Part shown: in pieces, positions 1 through 8,484 of the stretch
How the letters are laid out: each line of letters opens with the position of its first letter
How positions within the stretch are numbered: the stretch's first letter is position 1
From: Verrucomicrobia bacterium IMCC26134
Lineage (GTDB): Bacteria > Verrucomicrobiota > Verrucomicrobiia > Opitutales > Opitutaceae
DNA: 64,000 nucleotides
Direction: 5' to 3'
NCBI GenBank assembly: GCA_000972765.1
Contig: CP011265.1
Coordinates: 3,937,001-4,001,000, forward strand
Position numbers and translations under genes: made by a program
The notes under the pieces: generated by a model
Seen by the model: the letters and a program-made list of their open reading frames with translations, nothing else
Told to the model about the DNA's origin: nothing
Databases searched by the model: none

Positions 1-471
1 GACTGCCTCCGAGGCCTTAAGGAGCCGAAACGTATCTGGATGCGTGCGTAGCTTCAACACTCCGCAACCGGCTCTGGGGGTATAAAGTCCGGTGGTCCGA
101 ATAAACTCCAGCACCGGGTCGAGGGGCTGGACCACTACGGTGGCGCTGTCCGCCCAGACGACAGGCATCTTGGCCGTTTGCATGAGCTGCGCCACGATCA
201 CCGGTTTCCACGCATAGCTGGAAAGGCACCGCTTCGGATCACCCGGAAAGGGCGGGCACGTCGCAAAATCGAAGGTGCGAAATTCCGCGAAGGCAAAACG
301 TCGTTCAAGCTCCCGGCGGGTGCGATCTTCCATTCCCAAATCGTAGACCAACACCTTGAAAACCCGTTCTTGGCGGACTCTTCGCACGCTCAGGAGCATC
401 TGAGCCAGAGATCGGGAGTAGCGTTGATCGGCCGCGGTCGCAAGGATGGCTCGAGGTTTCGTTAAATCCAC
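1..471 (-). CDS. Glycosyltransferase-like protein (DUF1647-like), 3' end outside window
   Basis: I read this frame by hand. It is open from a GTG at 471 to the window edge (157 codons). The start has an AAAGGA ribosome-binding site a few bases upstream. The N-terminal part reads like a nucleotide-sugar transferase fold: ILATAADQRYSRSLAQML at about residues 8-25, then VLVYDLGM at about 41-48. Further on come YAWKPVIV and VVWADSATVV. This AWKP.I...W.DSA pattern occurs in DUF1647-type glycosyltransferase-like proteins. The final third of such a protein is missing here. It is divergent from the LicD-type gene on its right, which fits a surface-polysaccharide neighbourhood. The exact sugar or acceptor cannot be told from the sequence. 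Confidence 0.6.
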   Translation of the reverse strand, partial: MDLTKPRAILATAADQRYSRSLAQMLLSVRRVRQERVFKVLVYDLGMEDRTRRELERRFAFAEFRTFDFATCPPFPGDPKRCLSSYAWKPVIVAQLMQTAKMPVVWADSATVVVQPLDPVLEFIRTTGLYTPRAGCGVLKLRTHPDTFRLLKASEAV

Positions 472-681
472 CGAGTTCCTTTCGCTGACACAGCATGGAG
501 GCATGGCCGCCTTGGGTTTCCGATCTGTCACCGGGAGAGTCTTCCTTTGATCATCACGCTGGTTTATTTGTGCTTATCGCGCTACAGGTATTTCACGGGA
601 GGCTCAAGGACGCTCTTCGCTCCAGTTCGAGAAGACTTGGGGTTGGTTTGCGATTGCGATGAATGGAGCGTTTCCGAATAC

Positions 682-1494
682 ATGGCGCATGAGCTTACGC
701 GCGCGGGGTCAAGATACTGGGGGAAGTGGGCGATGATCGGCTTGGCTGCGGCAGGAATTGTGGCGACGGCCGTAGGCGGCATGGCTTGTGGAGGACCGGT
801 GAGCTGGACCCGTGCTCGGGCCGGTTTGCGCTATCAAGTCGGGCCGGTCGAACATACGCTTCCAGAGCTGGACTTTGGTCATCCGGCGCCCTGCCTGTTG
901 CGCCCAACTACCCTAGCGGCGATGCGAGAGACGGTAAGTTATGCTCACCGTCTGCTATCTGAGGCGGGCATTCCTCATTGGCTAACCATCGGCACTTTGC
1001 TTGGCGCGTTCCGCCATGCGGGCTTTGTGCCTTGGGACGACGACATCGATTTACAAGTGCCCATGTCCCACCTGGCTGCCTTGACGGCGATACGGCCCAA
1101 AATCGAGCAGGATGGCTATGTGCTCATGCGTGCCGGCGGCGGATTCAAATTGGCCCGGCGCAACTTCTGGCGCTTTCCCTATGTCGATCTGATCATGGTG
1201 GCTCCCAGGGAAGACCGGTTCGCCTTGGCCTTCCCACTCGCGCGCGACGGCACCCCGACCTTTGCGAAGGCGCGGCAATGGCCGCGCGAGTGCTTCCGGA
1301 AAAGCGAGCTGTTTCCGCTCACCACCATGCCTTTCGAGGACCTGCAGCTGCCCGTCCCGCGCGAGGCGCGGAAGATCGTGGAGGAGCTCTACGGTGCGGA
1401 CTCCTTGCGGACCGTGCGGCACCGCAGTTTTTCGCGCTGGCACAACCATCTTTTTATGATGACCTGTTTCCGACTCGGCCTGAGTCAAGGCTAA
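682..1494 (+). CDS. LicD family phosphotransferase
   Basis: A 270-residue protein with the LicD (nucleotidyltransferase-fold) signature HWLTIGTLLGAFRHAGF followed by VPWDDDIDLQV at about residues 98-125. The acidic DDDID run is the expected metal-binding site. LicD proteins move phosphocholine or a similar phospho-alcohol from a CDP carrier to a surface glycan. A hydrophobic segment at about residues 15-33 (MIGLAAAGIVATAVGG) suggests a membrane anchor. A frame extends upstream to a TTG at 547, but residues there look non-coding, so I chose the ATG at 682, which has GGAG upstream. The CDP-alcohol phosphotransferase at 2286 is a plausible partner (inference). Confidence 0.75.
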   Translation: MAHELTRAGSRYWGKWAMIGLAAAGIVATAVGGMACGGPVSWTRARAGLRYQVGPVEHTLPELDFGHPAPCLLRPTTLAAMRETVSYAHRLLSEAGIPHWLTIGTLLGAFRHAGFVPWDDDIDLQVPMSHLAALTAIRPKIEQDGYVLMRAGGGFKLARRNFWRFPYVDLIMVAPREDRFALAFPLARDGTPTFAKARQWPRECFRKSELFPLTTMPFEDLQLPVPREARKIVEELYGADSLRTVRHRSFSRWHNHLFMMTCFRLGLSQG

Positions 1495-1558
1495 CCCGGG
1501 CGCGACGAAAGATCGTCGCGCCCTTGACCGCGTGGTGGGGCCACGCAGGCTGGCGCGC

Positions 1559-2227
1559 ATGTCATGGAAAACGGCGCCTGCGGAAAGACGGAAACATCCG
1601 TCTCTCGCGCTTCTCGCATTGGCTGTGATGCTGGCGGTCGGTGCAGTCCTGCTGGCGCGGGGCATCTCGCCTCACGGGGCGGCGGAGCGCGTGGTGTCAA
1701 TCGTTCGCGAGGCGGGGCCAGCGGTCTATTTCACGGCCATGGCGCTGCTGCCTTTTCCTTTGTTTTGGTTTACCGTGCCGGCGGGCGAGGCGTTCGCGGG
1801 CCAGTTTACGTTTCCCGGTGTCATCGCGGCCTCACTGGTGGCGGTTGCCGTGAACATCGCTTTCTCCTACTGGCTTGCACGTCGGCTTTTTCGTCCGCTA
1901 CTGACGGCTTGGTTGGAGAAGCGCGGTCATCGCATCCCGCAAATGACGCGTGAAAATGCCGTGGCGGTTGCATTGATGGTAAGACTGACACCGGGGCCGC
2001 CACTCTGTCTGCAATGCTACCTGCTGGCCCTCGCGGGTATGCCTTTCGGGCTTTACATGATCGTGTCGTGGCTGGTCACGGTGCCCTGGGTGGTGGGCGG
2101 GGTGATTTTGGGAAGGGGCATATTGAGCGGGAATCTCACGCTGGCTTTGACGGGTCTTGGGGTGCTGGGCGCAGTCGCGACCGGTGTTCATTTGTGGCGA
2201 CGCAGGCAACGCGGGTTACGAATATGA
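1559..2227 (+). CDS. VTT/DedA-like membrane protein
   Basis: About 222 residues with five or so hydrophobic segments. The central part (about residues 70-165) matches the VTT (formerly SNARE-associated, TVP38/DedA) family: a re-entrant loop region around VPAGEAFAGQFTFPG, then VRLTPGPPLCLQCYLLALAG, which resembles the family's R..P..P......aG motif. Members act in lipid scrambling or undecaprenyl-phosphate recycling, though this member's substrate is unknown. A GTG at 1532 would add nine residues. The ATG at 1559 is preferred because the added part looks non-coding. It lies between LicD and CDP-alcohol phosphotransferase genes on the same strand with short gaps, so co-transcription is likely. 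Confidence 0.7.
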   Translation: MSWKTAPAERRKHPSLALLALAVMLAVGAVLLARGISPHGAAERVVSIVREAGPAVYFTAMALLPFPLFWFTVPAGEAFAGQFTFPGVIAASLVAVAVNIAFSYWLARRLFRPLLTAWLEKRGHRIPQMTRENAVAVALMVRLTPGPPLCLQCYLLALAGMPFGLYMIVSWLVTVPWVVGGVILGRGILSGNLTLALTGLGVLGAVATGVHLWRRRQRGLRI

Positions 2228-2285
2228 GTCTATCCGCCGGTAATTTTTTGGCGACAGGTCGATTATAATCTCTCCATCTAGCGGT

Positions 2286-3329
2286 ATGAAGCCCGATGTG
2301 CCGATCTACAATTACCGATGCGTGGATCGTTCTCTCTTGGTGGGGCCTTTTTGCCGGTATTTCGTGCGTTGGTTTGTCGTTTGGGTGCCTCCGGGTATCC
2401 CGGCCAATCTATTGACGCTGGGTTCCTCGGCTTGCATGTGGCTCATGCTTTTTTTGGCGGTGACGGCGCGTAATGTATCGGCAATCGCCCCTTGGTGTCT
2501 GCTGCTGATGGCCGGCTACGTGATCTATGATCATGCAGACGGCATGCATTCGCGCCGCACCGGCACGAGTAGTCCGCTGGGCGAATATCTGGATCATTTT
2601 CTCGATGCATTTCACGGCGCAATCGCGGTCGTGGTGATGTTTTTGATCGCGGGTCGGGCGGATTCGCCGCTTTTGCCCATTTTGCTCTGGGCTGTGCTGG
2701 TAGCGGGTGCCGCCACAATGGTTGAGGAGCGCGAGCGCAAGGAGCTATACTTCGGACTGACCGGTCCGCTGGAGGCGATGTTACTGACGTTGTTTTATTT
2801 TGCGAGTTGGTGCCGGACTGACACCTCTGCGTGGTGGCAGGTCACCGTAGTCGGCCGCATCACGGTCTTTGATGTGGTGATGGCGGGCGGCGTTACCGGC
2901 GGTGTGCTGACGGCGGCGGCTTGCGTGCGTCGCGTCGGATGCATCCCTGCCAGCCTGCTGGCCTATATGATTACGGGTGCGATCCTTGGCATACACGGTG
3001 TTTTGGGAGGAGTGGCTTGGTGGGAAACCGCATTGTTAGTCATATTGCATGGCGGAGACTACACTGGGCGGGTGATCGCCGGACATTTGAGGGGTTTGCG
3101 CCGCCCATGGCCGGATTTCATTACGCCTGTGATCATGCTGGTCGCTTGGGCCTCGGACGCATTCACGATCTGGCTCACCTTCGGCCTGGGTGCCTATCTA
3201 CTGGCGCGCAATCTCGTGTCGGTGTCCGGCATGTTCAAAACGTTTCGGCAATTTTGGCTTTGGTGGAATGTGCCGGTTTGCCGCGATGCGTGGGAGGACG
3301 TGAAACCGGGGTCGGCTATACCGTCGTAA
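2286..3329 (+). CDS. CDP-alcohol phosphatidyltransferase family, choline/ethanolamine phosphotransferase-like
   Basis: A 347-residue polytopic membrane protein carrying a nearly perfect CDP-alcohol phosphotransferase motif at residues 82-107: D82, D85-G86, R90, G99, D103 and D107 with canonical spacing (Ser89 replaces the usual Ala). About ten hydrophobic helices follow. The size, the long C-terminal helical part and the N-terminal loop before the motif resemble eukaryotic-type choline/ethanolamine phosphotransferases more than bacterial PgsA or PssA (about 200 residues). Such enzymes pass a phospho-alcohol from a CDP carrier to a diacylglycerol-like acceptor in the membrane. The neighbouring LicD gene uses the same kind of donor. 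The substrate is inferred. Confidence 0.75.
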   Translation: MKPDVPIYNYRCVDRSLLVGPFCRYFVRWFVVWVPPGIPANLLTLGSSACMWLMLFLAVTARNVSAIAPWCLLLMAGYVIYDHADGMHSRRTGTSSPLGEYLDHFLDAFHGAIAVVVMFLIAGRADSPLLPILLWAVLVAGAATMVEERERKELYFGLTGPLEAMLLTLFYFASWCRTDTSAWWQVTVVGRITVFDVVMAGGVTGGVLTAAACVRRVGCIPASLLAYMITGAILGIHGVLGGVAWWETALLVILHGGDYTGRVIAGHLRGLRRPWPDFITPVIMLVAWASDAFTIWLTFGLGAYLLARNLVSVSGMFKTFRQFWLWWNVPVCRDAWEDVKPGSAIPS

Positions 3330-3406
3330 AAGGGTTTAGGCAGGACTGTGGCGGTTCGGATGGGGCTAAAAGGCTGGTCGCGGATGATGCGGAAGTGTGA
3401 GGCCGC

Positions 3407-5044
3407 TCAGTTTCGTGCGTCTTGTCTGGTGTCGGACAGGATGCGCCCTTCCGATAGGCGCACGATGCGATCGGCCCTCGGGTAAAACGCGTCGTCGTGG
3501 GTGATGGCGATCACGAGTTTTCCCTGCGCGCGCAGATCGGGCAGGATGTGTTCGTAGAACCAGCGGCGAAATTCCGGGTCTTGGTCGGCGGCCCATTCGT
3601 CGAAGACGTAGACGGGCTTGTCCTCCAGCAGCGCCGCGACGAGCGCGAGGCGTTTGCGCTGGCCTTGGGAGAGCTTGGTGGACGAAAAAGCCCCCGTTAC
3701 GTCGATGGAAACTTGGTTCCCCAGATGGACTTCGTGCAACAGCCGGGCGGCGGTTGCCGGAACGGCATCCTCATAACCGATCAGACCGTCGAAGAGGAAA
3801 AAATCCGAGAAAATCACGCTAAAGTGGCGACGGTGGGCGGCGAGGGTGGACGGGCTGATCACGTTTCCGTCGGAAACAAGATCCCCATGCGCGGGGGGAT
3901 AAAGGCCGCATATGAGTTTTAGGAGGGTGGTTTTGCCGCTGCCGTTGCCGCCACAGATGAACACGATTTCGGGGCGATCGAATTCCAGCGAAACCGGGCC
4001 AAGGTCAAAGGGCGCCTCGTCGTCCCGTGAATGGCGGTAGGTGACCTCGTGAAGTTTGAAGGGAAGCGCCGTCGCGCTCTGCGGAGGGACGCGCGTAAGT
4101 GCGGAAGCCGTTTCGGAAGATTCCCGCCCAAGCATGACGCCGATCTGGCTGGCACGGTTCATCGCTAGGGTCACTCGGCTGAGATAGGTGGTGAAACCGA
4201 CCAGATTACCCAGTGGGGCCAGCAAAAAAAGGGCGATGAATAAAAAGCGACCGAACTGTTCGTAGGTGGCCCAACCGTGCAAAGGAAGGGTGAATAGCAA
4301 AAGTCCGATCCCAAGCAGCAGGAGGAGTTCGCCCCAGCGCCTGACCAGGGTTTCCCAGGTGCTGGCCCTGGTGATTTCGACTTCTTGACGTCGGCAAATC
4401 GGCTCAAGGTGCCGGTCAAAAAAAACCGCGCGCTTACGGTCGTCGAGGAGCAGCTCCTTGTGGCCCCGCACCAGCGCGTCGAGCAGCCTGTTCACGCCAT
4501 CCCAGTCCATACGCCAGATGGCGAGGTGGCGTTGAAAGCGCTGGAGTGGGATAACATAGCCTGCCGAGGCGATCGCACCGAGTCCGAGGCAGGCGATCGC
4601 CAGCGGCCAAGAAATTATGGTCAGAAGGACAAAGCAGCCGATGACCGTAAAGAGTCCGGAGATGGCGCTCGGGAGCCGTTCCGCCGCCCGCGAAATGGCG
4701 GCGACGTCCTCAATCAGCACGGGGAAAATACGGCTCTGCTCACGTTCGAGTAGGGGCAGTGGCACCGCCAGGATCTGGCGGCTGAAGGAAAGCCGCAATT
4801 CGCGCACCGCACGCTGGGCGACGCGGGTGATGCGGTTGTCGGCAAGCACGGCACCCGCCCCGTAAATCAACCAGCAGCTGGCAAAAGCGACTGCATGCCA
4901 TCCCCAGTTATCGCCATGCCCGGCGATGGTGGCCTGAAGCACCCAGGCGAATCCGCTGGTCGCCATTCCTGTCGCCGTTCCGGCCAATATGCCGATAATC
5001 GCGTCCCAACGTGATGTGCGAAACAACAGGAGCAGAATGCGCAT
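3407..5044 (-). CDS. Cyclic-peptide-export type ABC transporter (fused permease/ATPase)
   Basis: 545 residues: about six transmembrane segments in residues 1-320 and an ATPase domain after about 340. Walker A is GGNGSGKTT, the signature is LSQGQRKRLAL (the usual Gly of LSGGQ is Gln), and Walker B is VYVFDEWAADQDPEFRRWFY with an H-loop ITHDD near the end. The DEWAADQDPEFR wording is typical of the SyrD/PvdE/YojI cyclic-peptide transporter family. No peptide synthetase or precursor gene is visible nearby, so the cargo is unknown. It converges on the CDP-alcohol phosphotransferase gene and lies next to a decayed dehydrogenase. Confidence 0.85.
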   Translation of the reverse strand: MRILLLLFRTSRWDAIIGILAGTATGMATSGFAWVLQATIAGHGDNWGWHAVAFASCWLIYGAGAVLADNRITRVAQRAVRELRLSFSRQILAVPLPLLEREQSRIFPVLIEDVAAISRAAERLPSAISGLFTVIGCFVLLTIISWPLAIACLGLGAIASAGYVIPLQRFQRHLAIWRMDWDGVNRLLDALVRGHKELLLDDRKRAVFFDRHLEPICRRQEVEITRASTWETLVRRWGELLLLLGIGLLLFTLPLHGWATYEQFGRFLFIALFLLAPLGNLVGFTTYLSRVTLAMNRASQIGVMLGRESSETASALTRVPPQSATALPFKLHEVTYRHSRDDEAPFDLGPVSLEFDRPEIVFICGGNGSGKTTLLKLICGLYPPAHGDLVSDGNVISPSTLAAHRRHFSVIFSDFFLFDGLIGYEDAVPATAARLLHEVHLGNQVSIDVTGAFSSTKLSQGQRKRLALVAALLEDKPVYVFDEWAADQDPEFRRWFYEHILPDLRAQGKLVIAITHDDAFYPRADRIVRLSEGRILSDTRQDARN

Positions 5045-5054
5045 GAAAGGCGTT

Positions 5055-5510
5055 TTAAGGGAGTTTGTGTGCGTAGGCCCCGCCGAAGACGAAATCGGAA
5101 ATCCGGGCGAAGGCGTCGTGCGGGGAAAATCTCTGGCGTCCGGTGATGAGCACGTTTGGATGAGCGATGATTAGGGCGAGAGTGGCGTCGGGCAGCAGAT
5201 GATCGGCGTGATCATTGTAAAAGAGGCAGGCCTCGTTTGCGTAAACGTCAAGGCCGCGACTTCCGCTTTCCAAGGCGTCAAACGCGGCGGGCGTCTCGAT
5301 GAGTTATTCGCAGCTGGTGATGATCAAGATGTCGCCTCGCTTTATGCTCGAAAGCTGGTCGGCGTTTAGGATGTGCAGCGCCGCTGGCATGAGCGGGCGG
5401 TTGAGCGAGAAGATATCGGATTGCGCCAATAGTTCGTCCTTATCGACAAAGATGAACCCGGTTGGTTTGGCCTCGGCGGCGAGGAAGCGAAAGGCGCTGC
5501 GTGCGGAGGG
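5055..5510 (-). pseudogene. Decayed D-2-hydroxyacid dehydrogenase (LdhA-like)
   Basis: Read on the minus strand, one frame gives DELLAQSDIFSLNRPL, then NADQLSSIKRGDILIITS, which are the NAD-binding loop and the strand before the usual SRG of D-lactate dehydrogenase-type enzymes. It then hits TAA at 5304-5306 and continues in the same frame with LIETPAAFDALESG, GLDVYANEACLFYNDHAD and HPNVLITGRQRFS, which match the C-terminal third of the family. The N-terminal half and the catalytic Arg region are missing. So this is a 5'-truncated gene with an in-frame stop. The 72-residue frame at 5055-5273 is only its tail. Confidence 0.75.
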
Positions 5511-5557
5511 TCGGGCTGGTGCCGGGCTGGGGTGCGGGTTGGCCCCGGCGGCGGTTT

Positions 5558-6055
5558 TCAGCCGGTCGTAGGTGGCAGGGTGGCATTAAGCAGGGCGTTT
5601 AGATCGAGGGCGCGAGTGAACATGGCCAATCCGCCTTGCGCGTCGCGCGGCCATTCTGACTCAGGGCGATCCCGGTAGAGCTCCACGCCGTTCCCGTCCG
5701 GATCGCGCAGGTAGAGCGCTTCGCTGACACCGTGGTCGGCCGCCCCGTCGAGCGAGAGGCCGGCGGCGATCAGGCGGCGCAAGGCGTCGGCCAGGGATGC
5801 CCGATCCGGATAGAGAATCGCGGTGTGGTAGAGGCCGGTCGTGCCCGGGGCCGGCGGGGAACCGCCGCGACTTTCCCAAGTGTTGAGCCCGATGTGGTGG
5901 TGGTAGCCGCCGGCCGAGATGAATGCTGCATCGCGACCGAGTCGTTGCATCAGCTGGAAACCGAGCACTCCGCAATAGAAGCCAAGCGCGCGGTCAAGGT
6001 CGGCGACTTTGAGGTGAACATGGCCGATGCGGGTGGCGGGATGGAGGGTGCTCAT
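5558..6055 (-). CDS. VOC (glyoxalase/ring-cleavage dioxygenase) family protein
   Basis: 166 residues in two beta-alpha-beta-beta-beta modules. The first begins RIGHVHLKVADLDRALGFY (residues 8-26), giving a metal-ligand His. GLYHTAILYPDRASLADAL opens the second module, and GVELYRDRP carries the expected metal-ligand Glu near the C-terminus. This is the layout of CatE-like extradiol dioxygenase or glyoxalase-like proteins. Substrate unknown. The reading frame extends upstream to 6172, but those residues are proline/arginine-rich and look non-coding, so I start at MSTLHPATRIG. The gene is followed directly by the LdhA-like remnant. Confidence 0.75.
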   Translation of the reverse strand: MSTLHPATRIGHVHLKVADLDRALGFYCGVLGFQLMQRLGRDAAFISAGGYHHHIGLNTWESRGGSPPAPGTTGLYHTAILYPDRASLADALRRLIAAGLSLDGAADHGVSEALYLRDPDGNGVELYRDRPESEWPRDAQGGLAMFTRALDLNALLNATLPPTTG

Positions 6056-6535
6056 AGGTGGTGGGGGACATAGGGCCGAAGGCGAAAACCGCTTCAGTGG
6101 GCTAACACGGACGGCACGATTACGAGTCCAGGCGACTTGGCAAAGGGACCTGTGGGTAGGGAACTCCCCCATACCTCTTGCCGGTGCGATCGGATAGGGT
6201 GCGCAGGTGATTTTTTTCAGATGAAAGCGATATCTGCCGCTTCAGCCGCGTAACCACCTCCCCCTCAATTGCGTGCAAAAACAAGCCTGGCTAACAATGC
6301 AAAACATCCAAGGGATCCCGGTGAGCGCCAAGCGTGTGTTTTCCGGCAAAGTCTCCGCCCGCCAGTCAGACAACCACACGAACGCAGTCGGTCGAGGCGG
6401 ACGCCGTTACGTGCTCACGACCTTCGCCGCAGTGGATCAGCACTGCACGGGGCGCAGCGATGTTCTCACCGCCTTATGATGCGAACCGAGCTCCGCCTCA
6501 CTTTGGTTTCCTTCCACTTTTAATCCTAGATCCAC
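6056..6535. other. Intergenic region between divergent VOC and AraC-type genes
   Basis: About 480 bases between two divergent genes, so it must hold both promoters. A 68-codon frame at 6273-6479 exists on the plus strand, but its residues show no recognisable fold and no good ribosome-binding site, so I do not call it. I see no RNA gene or clear repeat here. Confidence 0.4.
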
Positions 6536-7519
6536 ATGTATCGTCCCGATATCCCCCCTTCAGGCATGGCCGACCACGAAACTGAAGCCCGCGACATTGA
6601 TCGAGTCGCCGTGGTGAGGAACCTCCAGCAATCCACCCTTTTTCGCGAATATCAGCAGGCGTTCGAGGCCACGATCGGACTGCCGCTTGTGTTGCGGGTG
6701 GCGGGCTCGTTCCAAACGCCGCTGCAAGGTTCGAAAAGGGTGAATCCGTTTTGCACGTTGATGACACAGACCAACGCGACGTGCTCGGCCTGTTTGCGAT
6801 TGCAGCAGCGCATCGAAGAAGACGCGGCCCATGCACCCCGCACCTTCGAGTGCCATGCCGGGCTGGCTGAAACCGCCGTGCCGGTGCGGGTTGGAAACCA
6901 CGTGCTGGGATATTTGCAGACCGGGCAGGTTTTTCTGCGCCAACCTTCAAGAAAAACTCTGGAAAAACTCACCGTGATCATGGCAGGCCGGGGCCCCGGC
7001 GCGGGAACGCACTGTTGGAAGCCGGTGTATCTCCGGACGCGGGTGGTCGCGCCCAAGCAGTATCAGATGATCGTCCGCCTGCTCACGATTTTTGCCGAGC
7101 ATCTGAGCACGGTCAGCAATCGCATGTTGATCGCCCAAACGGTCAAGGACACGCCCTGGGTCACGAAAATGCGCACGTTTATCACCGAGCATTATGGGGA
7201 GCACATCGGGCTGCACGATGCGGCGCGCTTGGTGAATATGAGCCCGTTCTATTTCTGCAAACGCTTCAAGGGTGCGGTCGGGTTTACCTTCACAAGTTAT
7301 CTGGCGCGGGTGCGGATCGAAAAAGTGAAGGACATGTTGCTCGACGCCGACCTGCGGGTGAGCGAGGCAGCCTTTGCGGCGGGTTTCCAATCGCTTTCCC
7401 AGTTCAATCGCGTGTTCCTCCGGGTGACGGGCGAGGCGCCGACCAGCTATCGCCTGCGTCTGCTTGAAAACAAGGGCAAGCCGGCCCGCGCGCCGTTGCT
7501 CGTCGCGGGCAGGTGCTAG
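6536..7519 (+). CDS. PocR-domain AraC-family transcriptional regulator
   Basis: 327 residues. Residues about 25-185 match the PocR sensory domain, with a cysteine pattern (NPFCTLM, ATCSACL, FECHAGL) and the GYLQTGQVF strand typical of it. Residues about 205-310 form an AraC/XylS double helix-turn-helix: HIGLHDAARLVNMSPFYFCK for the first and LRVSEAAFAAGFQSLSQFNR for the second. PocR domains are thought to bind small hydrocarbons or related ligands. The target genes are not obvious; the divergent VOC gene is the nearest candidate (inference). It converges on nadC with only a short gap. Confidence 0.85.
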   Translation: MYRPDIPPSGMADHETEARDIDRVAVVRNLQQSTLFREYQQAFEATIGLPLVLRVAGSFQTPLQGSKRVNPFCTLMTQTNATCSACLRLQQRIEEDAAHAPRTFECHAGLAETAVPVRVGNHVLGYLQTGQVFLRQPSRKTLEKLTVIMAGRGPGAGTHCWKPVYLRTRVVAPKQYQMIVRLLTIFAEHLSTVSNRMLIAQTVKDTPWVTKMRTFITEHYGEHIGLHDAARLVNMSPFYFCKRFKGAVGFTFTSYLARVRIEKVKDMLLDADLRVSEAAFAAGFQSLSQFNRVFLRVTGEAPTSYRLRLLENKGKPARAPLLVAGRC

Positions 7520-7538
7520 GACGTGCGGTGACGGGGCC

Positions 7539-8456
7539 TCACGGCTGCCAGTCGAGGCCGATATCGGCCCAGGGGGCGTGGTGGACAAGGGCGCCGGTGG
7601 AGACGAAGTCGAGGCCGAGGCCGGCGTAGCGCGGCAGGGTTTTTAACGTGATGCCACCGCTGGCCTCGGTGAAGGCGCGACCGGCGATCGCTGTAATCGC
7701 TTTTTTGATACGGGCGGGCGGAAAGTTGTCCAGGAGGATGACGTCGGCGCCGGCGGCAAGGACGGCGGGGAGCTGGTCGAGGCGGTCGATCTCCACCTCG
7801 ACGGGGAGTTCGGGTGCGGCCTTCTTGGCGCGGGCGACGGCGGCGGCGAGATCGCCGGGGGCGCCGAGGAGGGCGAGGTGGTTGTCCTTGAGCATGACGC
7901 GGTCGAAGAGGCCGAGGCGGTGGTTCCAGGCACCGCCGCAGGCGACGGCGTATTTTTCCAGCATGCGGTAGCCCGGGGTGGTCTTGCGGGTATCGAGGAG
8001 GCGGGTGCGGCCGGGGCCGAGGGCGGCGACGTGGGCGGCGGCGGCGGTGGCGACGCCGGAGAGGCGCTGGAGGAAGTTCAAGGCGACGCGCTCGGCGGCG
8101 AGGAGGGTGCGGGGGTCGCCTTCCAGGGAGGCGAGGATCTGGCCGGGGGCGACGCGGTGGCCGTCGCGGACGAGCGTCTGCACGGCGGCGCGGGGGCCGT
8201 AGGCGGAGAGGATGAGCGGCAGGAGGGGCAGGCCGCAGGCGACGAGTCCGGTGCGGGCGACCAGGTGGGCCCGGCCGAGTCGCGGCGGGGCCATGAGAGT
8301 GGCGGTGGACTGGTCGCCGGTGCGCGCGGGCTTTTGACGGAGACCGAGACCGGCGAGGTCCTCGTCGCGGGCGAGTTCGACGAGGCGGCGGAGGTAGGCG
8401 AGGTCGAGGTCGTCCCAGGTGAGGCGAAGGAGGAGGCGGTCGAGGGCGGCGGGCAT
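7539..8456 (-). CDS. nadC: Nicotinate-nucleotide pyrophosphorylase (quinolinate phosphoribosyltransferase)
   Basis: 305 residues covering the full QPRTase fold. It converts quinolinate plus PRPP to nicotinate mononucleotide in de novo NAD synthesis. Visible signatures are AERVALNFLQRLSGVAT, LLDTRKTTPGYRMLEKYAV, CGGAWNHRLGL, MLKDNHLAL and ASGGITLKTLPRYAGLGLDFVSTG. The Arg, Lys and His residues that bind phosphates lie in these motifs. It is somewhat longer than the usual 280-300 residues because of an N-terminal extension of about 20 residues. It is followed by nothing on the same strand. The pilT-like gene upstream ends 28 bases before it, so shared transcription is possible. Confidence 0.93.
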   Translation of the reverse strand: MPAALDRLLLRLTWDDLDLAYLRRLVELARDEDLAGLGLRQKPARTGDQSTATLMAPPRLGRAHLVARTGLVACGLPLLPLILSAYGPRAAVQTLVRDGHRVAPGQILASLEGDPRTLLAAERVALNFLQRLSGVATAAAAHVAALGPGRTRLLDTRKTTPGYRMLEKYAVACGGAWNHRLGLFDRVMLKDNHLALLGAPGDLAAAVARAKKAAPELPVEVEIDRLDQLPAVLAAGADVILLDNFPPARIKKAITAIAGRAFTEASGGITLKTLPRYAGLGLDFVSTGALVHHAPWADIGLDWQP

Positions 8457-8484
8457 CGGCGGAGTTGCGCGGGGCGCGGGTGGC

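Noticed and set aside
547..681. N-terminal extension of the LicD-type gene from a TTG
   Set aside because: Residues look non-coding and the ATG at 682 has a better context; a longer protein cannot be fully excluded.
6273..6479. 68-codon frame before the AraC-type gene
   Set aside because: No fold or ribosome-binding site seen; it lies in a divergent promoter region.
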